Below, one piece after another: positions 18,728-27,906 of a stretch of DNA of 64,000 nt (its first letter is position 1; every line of letters begins with the position of its first letter). Position numbers and translations under genes: made by a program. Below the pieces are notes generated by a model. It ran no database searches, was not told the origin of the DNA, and saw only the letters and a program-made list of their open reading frames with translations. The stretch spans positions 1 through 64,000 of the forward strand of contig NZ_FNCJ01000030.1 in the NCBI RefSeq assembly GCF_900100735.1. Direction: 5' to 3'. This stretch comes from Paraburkholderia phenazinium (GTDB taxonomy: Bacteria > Pseudomonadota > Gammaproteobacteria > Burkholderiales > Burkholderiaceae).

Positions 18728-18760
18728 GGGTGTCTCCTGGCCGGTGAGTGGGTATGCGGT

Positions 18761-19573
18761 CTAGCGCCGCTGCTTTCTGCGTTCTTGCGGTGTGAAATCG
18801 AAGCTGGCGAAGCTGCCACCCTGATACTGCTGGGCGGTGGCATCGAGCGGATTCGGTTTGGCGAGAATCTCGGCCGCATACTCCTCGGCGTTCTGACGAG
18901 GCTGATAGCCGAGACGCGCGGCGCCGGCGTTATCCCAGTAGCTGCGCGTATTGTTGGAGACGCCCCAGACAACCTGATAGCCGAGATCGGGCACGTTGAT
19001 CGACTGTTCGATCAGATGCAGCAGATCTTCGAAACCGAGCCATGTGCTGAGGTGGCGGAATTCCGTTGGCTTCTCGACGCAACTGCCGATACGGATGCAC
19101 ACGCTTTCGATGCCGTGCTTGTCCCAGTACAGACGCGCGAGCGCTTCGCCCCACACCTTGCTGAGGCCGTAAAAGCCGTCCGGGCGGAATTCGCAGTCGA
19201 GCGCGAGTTTGTCCTCGACCGGGTGCATGCCAATCGCATGGTTGGAACTCGCGAAGATGATGCGCCCCACGCCGTGGCGGCGCGCGCCTTCATAGACTTC
19301 GACGAGCCCGCGCAGGTTGTTCTCGATGATTTCCGGCAACGGGCGCTCGACGCTGGTGCCGGCCATGTGGATCAGCACGTCGACGCCTTCGAGCAGCCGG
19401 TCGACCACAGCCGGGTCGCGCAGATCGCCGTGCATGACTTCTTCGCCGTCCACGATCGGCTCCAGCGGGCGCGAACCCGCTGCCGAGCGCAAGTTAGCGC
19501 CGCGCTCGATCAGGGCTTTGCGCAAGACACGACCAAGCTGGCCTGCCGCGCCGCTTAATGCAATTTTTTTCAC
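18761..19573 (-). CDS. udh: uronate dehydrogenase (NAD-dependent)
   Basis: A 270-residue short-chain dehydrogenase of the extended-SDR type that oxidises D-galacturonate or D-glucuronate to the aldaro-lactone. The cofactor loop GAAGQLG is at residues 8-14, the hallmark SSNHAIGMHP near 109-118, and the catalytic Y135-x3-K139 sits in YGLSK, as in characterised Udh enzymes. The GTG at 19573 has AAAAGGA about 8 bases upstream; the in-frame TTG at 19591 overlaps that site and is less likely. Third gene of the hyi-glxR-udh-aldolase operon. Confidence 0.9.
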   Translation of the reverse strand: MKKIALSGAAGQLGRVLRKALIERGANLRSAAGSRPLEPIVDGEEVMHGDLRDPAVVDRLLEGVDVLIHMAGTSVERPLPEIIENNLRGLVEVYEGARRHGVGRIIFASSNHAIGMHPVEDKLALDCEFRPDGFYGLSKVWGEALARLYWDKHGIESVCIRIGSCVEKPTEFRHLSTWLGFEDLLHLIEQSINVPDLGYQVVWGVSNNTRSYWDNAGAARLGYQPRQNAEEYAAEILAKPNPLDATAQQYQGGSFASFDFTPQERRKQRR

Positions 19574-19617
19574 AGTACTTATCCTTTTCAAGCGGTGTTA
19601 GCAAAGCGGGCCGCCGG

Positions 19618-20511
19618 TCAGGCGTCCGGCTTTTCTGGGGAGAAATTGGCCATCGACTCGAGTGCGCGGACAATCGCTGAGTGGTCCCAGCCCTTGCCGC
19701 CGTGAGCGACGCACGAGCTGAACAGTTGCTGCGTGCTGGCCGTGTTGGGCAAGGCCATGCCGAGACTGCGAGCGCAATCGAGCGCCAGATTCAGGTCCTT
19801 CTGATGCAGCTCGATGCGAAAGCCCGGATCGAAGGTACGCTTGATCATGCGCTCGCCGTGCACTTCGAGCACGCGCGACGAGGCGAAGCCACCCATCAGC
19901 GCTTCGCGAACCTTGGCCGGATCGGCGCCGGCGCGGGCGGCAAACAGCAGCGCTTCGCCCACTGCCTCGATGTTCAGCGCAACGATGATCTGGTTGGCGA
20001 CCTTGGCGGTTTGACCGTCGCCATTGCCGCCCACCAGCGTGATGTTGCGGCCCATCAGTTCGAACAGTGGCTTGGCGCGCTCAAAGGCCGTTTGCGGGCC
20101 CCCTACCATGATCGTGAGGGTTGCCGCCTTCGCACCGACTTCGCCGCCCGATACCGGCGCATCCAGATAGTCGCAGCCGAGTGAGTTGATGCGCTCGGCA
20201 AACACGCGGGTGTTGATCGGCGAGATCGAGCTCATGTCGATCACGAGCTTGCCTGGCGTCAGGCCCTCGGCGACCCCGTTGGCGCCGAATAGCGCGTCGG
20301 CCACATTGGGCGTGTCGGGCACCATCGTGATGATGATGTCCGCTGCCTGCGCCACCGCCTTCGCGTGTTCGCATACTGTCGCGCCGGCCGCTATCAGTTC
20401 GTCGGGCACCTTGCGACGGGTGTAGGCGAATAGTTGATGGCCGCCCTTTTGCAGGTTAAGGGCCATCGGGGTACCCATGATGCCCAGGCCGATAAAGCCA
20501 ATCTTGCTCAT
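19618..20511 (-). CDS. glxR: 2-hydroxy-3-oxopropionate (tartronate semialdehyde) reductase
   Basis: A 297-residue beta-hydroxyacid dehydrogenase. The N-terminal NAD-binding fingerprint is GFIGLGIMG, the substrate-binding segment is DAPVSGGEVGA, and the catalytic lysine is K170 in GQTAKVANQ. It reduces tartronate semialdehyde, the product of the aldolase two genes downstream and of hydroxypyruvate isomerisation, to D-glycerate. It starts 23 bases after the upstream hyi gene stop. The garR and glxR names are both used for this activity. Confidence 0.92.
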   Translation of the reverse strand: MSKIGFIGLGIMGTPMALNLQKGGHQLFAYTRRKVPDELIAAGATVCEHAKAVAQAADIIITMVPDTPNVADALFGANGVAEGLTPGKLVIDMSSISPINTRVFAERINSLGCDYLDAPVSGGEVGAKAATLTIMVGGPQTAFERAKPLFELMGRNITLVGGNGDGQTAKVANQIIVALNIEAVGEALLFAARAGADPAKVREALMGGFASSRVLEVHGERMIKRTFDPGFRIELHQKDLNLALDCARSLGMALPNTASTQQLFSSCVAHGGKGWDHSAIVRALESMANFSPEKPDA

Positions 20512-20534
20512 GCTTTTGATCCTTGTGTTGCGGG

Positions 20535-21323
20535 TTACACGGCTGGTCGAAGATAGCTGGCAGCCCAGCCAAGCCCTGCAGCGGTGATCGAGGCAGGCTT
20601 GTACTCGCAGCCTATCCAGCCGTCGTAGCCGATTTTGTCGAGATGGGCGAACAGGAACGGATAGTTGATCTCCCCGCTGCCGGGTTCGTTGCGGCCGGGA
20701 TTGTCGGCAAGCTGAATGTGCGCGATGCGTGGCAGGTGCCGCGCAATCGTCGCGGCGAGCTCGCCCTCCATGCGCTGCATGTGATAGATGTCGTATTGCA
20801 GATAGACGTTGTCGCTGCCGCTGGCGGCAATCAACTCAAGTGTCTGTTGCGTGCCGGTGACATAGAAGCCCGGTATGTCGTAGGTATTGATCGGCTCGAT
20901 CAAGAGCCGTATGCCGGCGGCGTCCAGTTGCGCCGCGGCGAACTTCACGTTGGCGACGAAGGTGTCGCGGATCTTGTCGGCGGCCACACCGGCAGGCGCA
21001 ATGCCTGCCAGCACGTTCACCTGCTTGCAGCCGAGCGCACGCGCGTACTCGATCGCCGTACCGACGCCGTCCTGGAACTCGGCGACGCGATCCGGCAAGC
21101 ACGCAATGCCGCGCTCGCCGCTGGCCCAGTCGCCTGCCGGCAGGTTGTGCAACACCTGGGTGAGGCCGTGCTTGCCGAGCAGCGCGGCAAGCTGAGCCTT
21201 GTCGTAGGCATAGGGGAACAGGTACTCGACGCCGCGGAAGCCGGCGTTCGAGGCCGCCGCGAAGCGGTCCAGAAAGTCGACCTCGCCGAACAGCATCGTG
21301 AGGTTGGCACAGAGTTTCGTCAT
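20535..21323 (-). CDS. hyi: hydroxypyruvate isomerase
   Basis: A 262-residue TIM-barrel protein of the xylose-isomerase-like family. The start MTKLCANLTMLFGE and the blocks FRGVEYLFPY, LIEPINTYDIPGF, QYDIYHMQRMEG and HIQLADNPGRNEPG are those of Hyi enzymes, which interconvert hydroxypyruvate and tartronate semialdehyde. Longer in-frame starts upstream add non-homologous sequence. It is the first gene of the operon, with its promoter in the shared region with the Tat-type polygalacturonase. Confidence 0.9.
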   Translation of the reverse strand: MTKLCANLTMLFGEVDFLDRFAAASNAGFRGVEYLFPYAYDKAQLAALLGKHGLTQVLHNLPAGDWASGERGIACLPDRVAEFQDGVGTAIEYARALGCKQVNVLAGIAPAGVAADKIRDTFVANVKFAAAQLDAAGIRLLIEPINTYDIPGFYVTGTQQTLELIAASGSDNVYLQYDIYHMQRMEGELAATIARHLPRIAHIQLADNPGRNEPGSGEINYPFLFAHLDKIGYDGWIGCEYKPASITAAGLGWAASYLRPAV

Positions 21324-21822
21324 GGTGTGTCTCGTTGCAAGCGCGTTGTCGCCGACCCGGGTGCAGGTCGCGTGCGCGATAGGCGGAACGGCACGCCGGC
21401 CCGCTGGATCCGGGTGCGGCGCTCGAATGAGCCTGATTGATGGTGCCAGGCAATCATGTCGATTGGTCCAAAAGTTGTCAAGCAAATAAGATCTTAATCG
21501 GGATTTTCCCTGGCACAAACAGACACAATCGACGGCTTGTTCCACATTCCAGATACTAGCCGTGATGCCGGAAGCACCGAATTTTCTGCGAAAAACGAAT
21601 TCAAGTCTGTTTGACTTCGCTGCTGGCGACGGTCGAGCAACGCAATTGTGATCTGCTAGCATCGCTTGACATCTATTGCGTTGTATAACAACAATGGTTT
21701 GGACCTTGCAGTATCGATACGCCGTTCGCATGTGGAGAGACCGCACCCATAGCGCTCTTGCGATCGATACCCGCCAGGTCAGCACAACGCTCAGAAAAAC
21801 ACAAAAACATCAGGAGGCATTC
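21324..21822. other. 499-bp divergent promoter region (hyi operon / GH28)
   Basis: This is an AT-richer non-coding stretch. It holds the palindrome GTTGT-ATA-ACAAC at 21680-21692 and a degenerate copy TTGT-CAA-GCAA at 21475-21485, nearer the hyi start. A TATAAC box-like string overlaps the palindrome. CAGGAGG at 21811-21817 sets the GTG start of the GH28 gene. Confidence 0.55.
21680..21692. promoter_or_regulatory. operator candidate GTTGT-ATA-ACAAC between hyi operon and GH28
   Basis: This is a perfect 5+5 inverted repeat with a 3-base spacer in the divergent intergenic region. It has the same TTGT-N3-ACAA core as the sites before dctP and before the operon at 58927. It overlaps a TATAAC string that could be a -10 element, which fits repression. 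Confidence 0.55.
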
Positions 21823-23841
21823 GTGGCAACACGCAATAGAAACGTTCGTCAAGGCAGGGAGCAGGGCAGTCGTAACAGCAGCGAACCGGGTTCGCGAGGC
21901 CGTCGCGCATTTATGGTCTTCGCGGGAGCATCCGCGGGGGCGACACTACTGGGCACGCTCCCAGGCTGTGGAGGAAGCGTGACGAGCAGCGCGGCCTCCG
22001 CCACGCCGGTCGCCGCCGATCCGATCTGGGGACCGACTGGCGCCGCCACGCAGATCATCAATTCGCTGCAGGGCATTACGCAGTCGATGTTCCCGGGTGT
22101 CGATTTCATCGTGACCAGTTACGGCGCGCAACCCTGTGCGGTTGTGGCCGCAACCAATCCTTATACTGGCTCGACCTCGCCCACCAGTCCGGGCGCTACC
22201 CTGACCAATGCAGCAGGCGCATTCGATTCGCGGCCCGCGTTCCTCGCTGCGATTGCGGCGTGCAACGCGGCCGGCGGCGGCCGGGTGGTGGTGCCGTCGG
22301 GTAACTGGTATTGCGCCGGGCCGATCGTGCTGCTGAGCAATGTCAATTTCCATCTGAGCGTGAACTGCACGATCTACTTCAGTCCCAACCCGGCGGACTA
22401 TGCGAAGGACGGTCCGGTCAATTGCGGCGCCAACGGCAATCTGTTCTACAGCCGCTGGCAGGCGAACGATTGCCTGAATTTCGGCGCGCCGGTCTATGCC
22501 CGCAACCAGACGAAAATTGCGCTGACCGGCGAAGACACGACCTCGGTCCTGAACGGCCAGGCGATGACGCCGTTCGCCGGCAGCGGCAACACGAGCACCT
22601 GCTGGTGGACCTATAAGGGCTCGAAAGAGGAATATGGCTGCGCAGGTTCGTCGACCCCGTCGCAGGCCTATGCGAATCCGAACAACGTGGATCTGCAGAC
22701 CATCGCGCCGAACATCTCCGCGACGCTCTACGCGCAGTTGACCAGCCCGACGACACCCTGGCAGCAGGACCAGAACTACCTGCCTGCCTTGTCCGAAGCA
22801 GGGGTGCCGGTCGCGCAGCGGATCTTCGGCCTGGGGCATTACCTGCGCCCGTGCATGGTGGAGTTCATTGGCTGCACCGACGTGCTGATGGAGAACTATC
22901 ACACCAACAACACGCCGTTCTGGCAGCATCATCCGACCGATTGCAGCAACGTGGTGATACGCGGTGTGTTCGCAGACAGCATTGGACCGAACAACGACGG
23001 CTTCGACCCGGACGCGTGCAACAACGTGCTGTGCGATACCGTCACGTTCAACACGGGCGACGACTGCATTGCGATCAAGTCGGGCAAGGCGCTGGATACG
23101 GAATACGGCTCCGCACAGAACCACGTAGTGCAGAACTGCACGATGAATAGCGGACACGGTGGCATCACGCTGGGGAGCGAGATGAGCGGTGGCGTGCAGA
23201 ACATCTACGCCCGCAATCTGCAGATGCTCAACCTGAACTGGGCCACCAATCCGCTCAACATCGCCATCCGCATCAAGACGAATATGAATCGCGGCGGCTT
23301 CGTGAAGAACTTCTACGTCGATACGGTCACGCTGCCGAATGGCATCAATCTCACGGGCGGCGGCTACGGCAGTTCGTTGCTCGCCGGCAGTCCGATCAAC
23401 AGCACCGTGCCGCTTGGCGTGGCTACCGCAACGGCAGGCAATCCGTCCGCGTCGCAAGGCGGCCTGATTACCTTCGACTGCGACTATGATCCGGCTGGTG
23501 ATGCCGTGCGGGAAAATCCGCCGGTCGTGCAGAACGTGAACATTTCGAATGTGCAGGTAAGCAACGTGACGCTAAACGGCACCACGGCGTCCTGTTTTCA
23601 GGCCATTGTGGCGCAAGGGCCGGTCGGCTTCGACTACAACGGACCGGCGCCCACACCGACGATTCCGCCCATCGGCGGTGTCACAATCTCGAACTGCAAC
23701 CTCGGCACGCCGGTCAGCGACGGCACGGCCACCGCCACGACGCCGGGGCCGATTTACGCGTACAACGTCAACGGCATTGCGCTGAACAACGTGATCATTG
23801 GCGGCACGACTTACAACACGACGATTGTCGATCTGCGTTAG
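21823..23841 (+). CDS. GH28 exo-polygalacturonase-like protein with Tat/lipoprotein signal
   Basis: A 672-residue pectin-degrading GH28 enzyme. The GTG start is preceded by CAGGAGG. The N-terminus carries a twin arginine (R27-R28, RGRRAFMVF), a hydrophobic stretch and a lipobox-like LPGC with Cys49, suggesting folded export by Tat and lipid anchoring. The GH28 motifs are N391-D392-G, G-D413-D414-C, H445 in GHGG and R483-I-K485. Motif 1 reads NNDGFDP, as in exo-acting and related bacterial family members. It is divergent from the galacturonate operon and shares its operator region. Confidence 0.9.
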   Translation: MATRNRNVRQGREQGSRNSSEPGSRGRRAFMVFAGASAGATLLGTLPGCGGSVTSSAASATPVAADPIWGPTGAATQIINSLQGITQSMFPGVDFIVTSYGAQPCAVVAATNPYTGSTSPTSPGATLTNAAGAFDSRPAFLAAIAACNAAGGGRVVVPSGNWYCAGPIVLLSNVNFHLSVNCTIYFSPNPADYAKDGPVNCGANGNLFYSRWQANDCLNFGAPVYARNQTKIALTGEDTTSVLNGQAMTPFAGSGNTSTCWWTYKGSKEEYGCAGSSTPSQAYANPNNVDLQTIAPNISATLYAQLTSPTTPWQQDQNYLPALSEAGVPVAQRIFGLGHYLRPCMVEFIGCTDVLMENYHTNNTPFWQHHPTDCSNVVIRGVFADSIGPNNDGFDPDACNNVLCDTVTFNTGDDCIAIKSGKALDTEYGSAQNHVVQNCTMNSGHGGITLGSEMSGGVQNIYARNLQMLNLNWATNPLNIAIRIKTNMNRGGFVKNFYVDTVTLPNGINLTGGGYGSSLLAGSPINSTVPLGVATATAGNPSASQGGLITFDCDYDPAGDAVRENPPVVQNVNISNVQVSNVTLNGTTASCFQAIVAQGPVGFDYNGPAPTPTIPPIGGVTISNCNLGTPVSDGTATATTPGPIYAYNVNGIALNNVIIGGTTYNTTIVDLR

Positions 23842-23952
23842 CAGGGTAGCGCGACGCGCATGCGTCGACATCGAGGGGACGAGACGGGCTTGCAGCGCGC
23901 TGAGCGTGGCTGTGACGCCCGTCTCGTCTTCGTATTGACGAAGGAGAAGCAG

Positions 23953-24882
23953 ATGGAGTTGGGCGGAACGATGCGCGCTGAACGCGTGGAGGCGGCGGGT
24001 TCATTGCCTGCGACGGTTGGGGAAAGCCCCGTTTGGCATGCGCAGGAAGGGGCTTTTTATTGGGTCGACATTGTCGCGCAGAAGATCATCCGGTTGCATC
24101 TCGAGTCTGGCGCGAGAGCGGAATGGGTGTTGCCGGAACGCGTGGCGTGCCTCGCTTTCGGACGTGAGGGGGGCCTGCTGGCCGGCCTTGAAACAGGCCT
24201 CTTTGCTGTGACGTTGCCCACCTCGCACTCTGGAGCGGGGCCGATCCCGGCACAGGTGCGCAAGCTGGCTGCCCCTGTGTTCCCGTTGCCGGACATGCGT
24301 TTTAACGACGGCCGCTGCGACCGCCAGGGGCGCTTCTGGGCGGGCACGATGGTGCAGGACAATCCGGCGGCTCAACCCGCCGGTGCGTTGTTCCGTTTCG
24401 ACACGGCGGGCAGGCTGTCGGCGCCGATCGTCGACGGGCTGATCGTGCAGAACGGACTCGCATGGTCGCCCGCTGGCGGCATCATGTATCTGTCCGATTC
24501 GCATACCTCCCGCCGGCTCATCTGGGCGTTCGATTACGATGGGCAAACCGGTGAGCCGCATAACCGGCGGCTCTTCGCCGATCTGCATCACTACGTGGGC
24601 CGCCCCGACGGCGCAGCGATGGACGCCGACGGTTGCTACTGGATTTGCGCCAACGACGCGGGCCGGGTGCTGCGTTTTACGCCACAGGGTAAGCTGGACC
24701 GGCAGATCGAATTGCCGGCGAGGAAGCCTTCGATGTGTGCCTTCGGCGGACGGGAGCTCGATACCTTGTTCATTACTTCGATTCGGCCGGACCAGGGGGC
24801 GAATGAAGACGATGGGCACGTGTTCGCGGTTCGACCGGGGGTGAAGGGGTGTGCCGAGACGGGGTATGGCGGGGTGTTGTGA
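23953..24882 (+). CDS. SMP-30/gluconolactonase-family lactonase
   Basis: A 309-residue six-bladed beta-propeller hydrolase. Family marks are the metal-ligand segments GESPVWHAQEGAFYWVDI near the N-terminus, MRFNDGRCDRQGRFWAGTM, QNGLAWSP and LSDSHTSRRLIW. The ATG at 23953 follows AAGGAGAAG. Placed 111 bases after the polygalacturonase and close to uronate dehydrogenase, it may open the galactaro- or glucaro-lactone made by Udh; arabinono- or gluconolactone are alternatives. Confidence 0.88.
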   Translation: MELGGTMRAERVEAAGSLPATVGESPVWHAQEGAFYWVDIVAQKIIRLHLESGARAEWVLPERVACLAFGREGGLLAGLETGLFAVTLPTSHSGAGPIPAQVRKLAAPVFPLPDMRFNDGRCDRQGRFWAGTMVQDNPAAQPAGALFRFDTAGRLSAPIVDGLIVQNGLAWSPAGGIMYLSDSHTSRRLIWAFDYDGQTGEPHNRRLFADLHHYVGRPDGAAMDADGCYWICANDAGRVLRFTPQGKLDRQIELPARKPSMCAFGGRELDTLFITSIRPDQGANEDDGHVFAVRPGVKGCAETGYGGVL

Positions 24883-24953
24883 GGCGGGGCTTGCGCGACA
24901 TTGCCTGATTGTCGCTTCCGTCCGGCAAACGGCTCCGCCGATGTTGCCATCGA

Positions 24954-26516
24954 CTAGGTGGATCCATCCGCATCCATAGGCTCACCGAACCATCGCGACA
25001 GGGCTTGGGAAGCCCCCTCATCGTCAGCGGCGGCCTCACTAGCCCAGGCGACGAACCCGTCCGGGCGCACCAGCACAGCGCGCAAACCCAGGCGGTCCCT
25101 GACGTCGCTTGCGACATAGACGACTCGCTCTCGCCAGCGGTTCGTAAGCGTCCGAAGCGATGCGGCGGCATCGAAGTCCAGAAAGAGGCCTTTTGCTTCG
25201 CGCAGAAGGCCGCCGACCTTCGTTCCGTCGATCAGTTCGAAATCAGGAACGCTTCGGCCCACCAGCGGATGAGCGCTGCCAAGATCGTATTGGAGCGAAA
25301 CGCCCCACACGCGTTCGGCGAAGTACGTCGCACCATCGCGGGTCTCGATGAGATCGCGGATGATGGCTTCGAGTGCGCGCGTGCTTTGAGTGGGGCGCAT
25401 GATTGCGACTTGCGCGCGTGACCAATCAAGCACGTCCGCCCCCACCGGATGCCGCTCCATCTGATACGTGTCGAGTAGATCCGCCGGCGCGTCGCCACGG
25501 ATCGTGGCTGCCAGCTTCCAACCCAGGTTCATTGCGTCTCCGAGCCCGAGATTGAGCCCCTGACCGCCCAAGGGCGAATGGATATGCGCAGCATCGCCTG
25601 CGAGCAGCACCCGTCCTTTGCGATACGCTGCTGCCTGGTAAGCGCGATCTGTCCAGGTAGTAGCGAGCTGAAGGCTTGTCAGGGTGATCTCTGTGCCACA
25701 CACCCGGCGCAACACCGCCTGCACATGCTCCAGCGTGATTGGCTGGATCCGGTGAAAGGCGCCGCCGTCGAATTCGATCATCGCTATCGTGCCGGGCCGC
25801 GCATAGGTGTACATACCGGTCGCCGTATAGTGCCGGCCGGGGGAAAGCGCTTCCGGATCGGCCATCTCGACTTCGACGGAATAGCCGGTAAATTCAGCAG
25901 AGGTGCCGACAAAATCGAAGGCGCCTGCCTTGCGTACCGCACTGCGGCCTCCATCGCAACCGACAAGCCAGCGTCCGCGAAAAGTCTCCGCGCTAGCGTG
26001 AACGGTTACGTCTTTGTCGGACGCGTGAAATTCGTCGACGCTGAAGGAGCGTCGGATCTCGACTCCCATCGCGTTGGCTCTGCGGGCCAGGACAGTTTCG
26101 AGTGTCTCCAGTGAGACTGCCATGCTCGTATCGGCCGGGCTTGGCAGGCGATACGGCCACTTCGAAGTGTCGACGTCATCGTGATAGAACTGGATGCCCG
26201 CGAAATGGCCGGCTGGCCGGCGCGGTTGCTGCATCCAGTGCGCGGGCGTCGCAGTCTTGCCCGCAGCATCATTCGCACGTTGCGCAGCGATTAAGTCGTC
26301 CAGCAACCCCCGACGGTAAAGGGCTTCAAGGGTGGGCGCCGAAAGTCCGCGCATGCCGAACGGAAGACGTTTCAAGGGAGAATGGGGGGCTTCGGCTTGC
26401 TCCAGCACCAGGACCGATAGGTCAAACAGGCGCAGCTCGCAAGCGAGAAACAGACCGACGGGGCCGCCCCCGGCAATCACGACGTCATAGATATCTGGAT
26501 GGTGATGCTTGTGCAT
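24954..26516 (-). CDS. FAD-dependent aromatic monooxygenase (PheA/TfdB-like)
   Basis: A 520-residue class A flavoprotein hydroxylase. The dinucleotide fold GGGPVGLFLACEL is near residue 15, and the second FAD motif GDAAHIHSPLGGQGLNLGLGD is near 280-300, with a thioredoxin-like C-terminal domain (LVRPDGFVAWAS). The ATG at 26516 follows AGAGGAG; an upstream extension lacks a ribosome-binding site. It hydroxylates an aromatic or polyketide-like substrate using NAD(P)H; the substrate is unknown. It is divergent from the AraC-family regulator at 26863, its likely controller. Confidence 0.87.
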   Translation of the reverse strand: MHKHHHPDIYDVVIAGGGPVGLFLACELRLFDLSVLVLEQAEAPHSPLKRLPFGMRGLSAPTLEALYRRGLLDDLIAAQRANDAAGKTATPAHWMQQPRRPAGHFAGIQFYHDDVDTSKWPYRLPSPADTSMAVSLETLETVLARRANAMGVEIRRSFSVDEFHASDKDVTVHASAETFRGRWLVGCDGGRSAVRKAGAFDFVGTSAEFTGYSVEVEMADPEALSPGRHYTATGMYTYARPGTIAMIEFDGGAFHRIQPITLEHVQAVLRRVCGTEITLTSLQLATTWTDRAYQAAAYRKGRVLLAGDAAHIHSPLGGQGLNLGLGDAMNLGWKLAATIRGDAPADLLDTYQMERHPVGADVLDWSRAQVAIMRPTQSTRALEAIIRDLIETRDGATYFAERVWGVSLQYDLGSAHPLVGRSVPDFELIDGTKVGGLLREAKGLFLDFDAAASLRTLTNRWRERVVYVASDVRDRLGLRAVLVRPDGFVAWASEAAADDEGASQALSRWFGEPMDADGST

Positions 26517-26862
26517 GAACGACTCCTCTGTCGATGTCCGACCGGAGCGTTTCTCAAGCTGAGACCCGCACGGACGAACGTTGGGACGCCTGAACAGCGT
26601 CATATGTTCGTCGCGGGGATCTTATGCACGAGGCCAAAGACCAGAGCTTTCGTTACCGAAAGGACTTGGGCTTACCAAACCAAGTCTGCCTTTTCCGACA
26701 CGGCTTTATAACATTGTGACGATGACGCCGCAACAAGCGGCGCTCGGTCATGGTCATGGTCATGGTCGTGGTCCGATTCGAGCGCCGCAAAACGCTCGGA
26801 TGGCGCAATTTAAGGGTTTTCCGTAAAATACGTCATTCCAGGTGTTGTCGGTTAACTACTTC
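26517..26862. other. 346-bp divergent region with a GGTCAT tandem repeat
   Basis: No gene is supported. It contains three exact GGTCAT units plus GGTCGT and a partial unit (26746-26773), about 90 bases upstream of the AraC-family gene. The repeat could be regulatory or a slippage tract. Confidence 0.5.
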
Positions 26863-27813
26863 ATGACGCATAGAGTTGGATTTTTCGTTTGCGGTGGCCA
26901 CGATGCTCTTGATCTTGCTGGGCCACTTGCGGCTTTCAATCAGGTGGCAACAGCAGCTGGCCATACTCCATATGTTCTGCATGTGCTCTCGCAGTCGGGC
27001 GGCCCGGTTATTGGCAATGCGGGCCTTCCGATCGAGACGAAGTCCATTGGGAAGCACAGGTTTGATACCGTCGTATTCGTGGGCGGTGATATCGATCCGA
27101 TGCAGACATCGGAGAACATCGCCGCTGCCAAGCAATTGGCTTCCCGCGCCCCGCGGGTGGCAAGCGTATGTACGGGGGCGTTTTTGCTTGCAGAAACGGG
27201 CTTGCTGGACGGGCTGAGAGCAACGACGCACTGGCGGTACGCTGCTCAATTGCAGTCGCGCTTCCCTCGCACCAAGGTCGAGGGCGATAGCATTTATATA
27301 GCGGACGGCCGCATTTGGACATCGGCGGGGATCGCCGCGGGAATAGACCTTGCGCTCGCCATGATCGAAGCAGATATGGGTACGGCAATTGCGCGCGCTA
27401 CCGCCAGGCTTTTGGTCGTTCCGTATCGTCGACCAGGAGGTCAGTCCCAATTCTCCGCTATGTCGCAAATGGAACCGGAGTCGGACCGTATCCGCATTGC
27501 TCTGAATTTTGCCAGGGAACATCTGGCTGAAGCGCTACCTGTCGAGCGACTCGCCGAAGCCGCAAGATTAAGTCCGCGGCAATTCGGACGAGCATTTCGC
27601 CGGGAAACGGGTGAAACGCCTGCTAAGGCGGTCGAGCGCTTGCGCGTCGAAGCCGCGCGGTTGCGCCTGCAGGATGGCAGCGAGCCAATCGAACAGATTG
27701 CTCTGGCTGTGGGATTCGCCGATCCGGAACGGATGCGCAGGGCGTTCGTCAAACTGCATGGACATCCGCCACAATCGATCCGGCGCGAGAGCAGACTAAA
27801 CAGTGGGCGCTGA
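26863..27813 (+). CDS. GlxA-like transcriptional regulator (DJ-1/PfpI domain + AraC HTH)
   Basis: About 316 residues. The N-terminal DJ-1/PfpI-type amidotransferase-like domain (about 1-170) has the nucleophile-elbow cysteine in VCTGAFLLAETGLL. The C-terminal AraC/XylS domain (about 215-310) has two helix-turn-helix units (VERLAEAARLSPRQFGRAFRR and IEQIALAVGFADPERMRRAF). The ATG at 26863 is preferred; an in-frame GTG at 26842 is possible and neither has a strong ribosome-binding site. It is divergent from the FAD monooxygenase. Confidence 0.88.
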   Translation: MTHRVGFFVCGGHDALDLAGPLAAFNQVATAAGHTPYVLHVLSQSGGPVIGNAGLPIETKSIGKHRFDTVVFVGGDIDPMQTSENIAAAKQLASRAPRVASVCTGAFLLAETGLLDGLRATTHWRYAAQLQSRFPRTKVEGDSIYIADGRIWTSAGIAAGIDLALAMIEADMGTAIARATARLLVVPYRRPGGQSQFSAMSQMEPESDRIRIALNFAREHLAEALPVERLAEAARLSPRQFGRAFRRETGETPAKAVERLRVEAARLRLQDGSEPIEQIALAVGFADPERMRRAFVKLHGHPPQSIRRESRLNSGR

Positions 27814-27864
27814 TCGATCGACGGCCGATCAGCCCGCTGTTTAGTCGGTGGCCGTCTAACGGCC
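27809..27864. terminator. pair of hairpins between convergent genes
   Basis: GCTGATCG/CGATCAGC (27809-27833) and GGCCGT-CTA-ACGGCC (27850-27864) lie between the AraC-family stop and the convergent DUF4440 gene. Neither has a real T tract, so bidirectional termination is only plausible. Confidence 0.35.
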
Positions 27865-27906
27865 CATTGGCGCTTTCGGTACGTGACTATCTATTTCGCC
27901 GAACGC

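Noticed and set aside
26746..26773. GGTCAT hexamer repeat as a phase-variation switch
   Set aside because: Only three to four units, outside any coding frame, and a multiple of three in length; too weak to claim switching.
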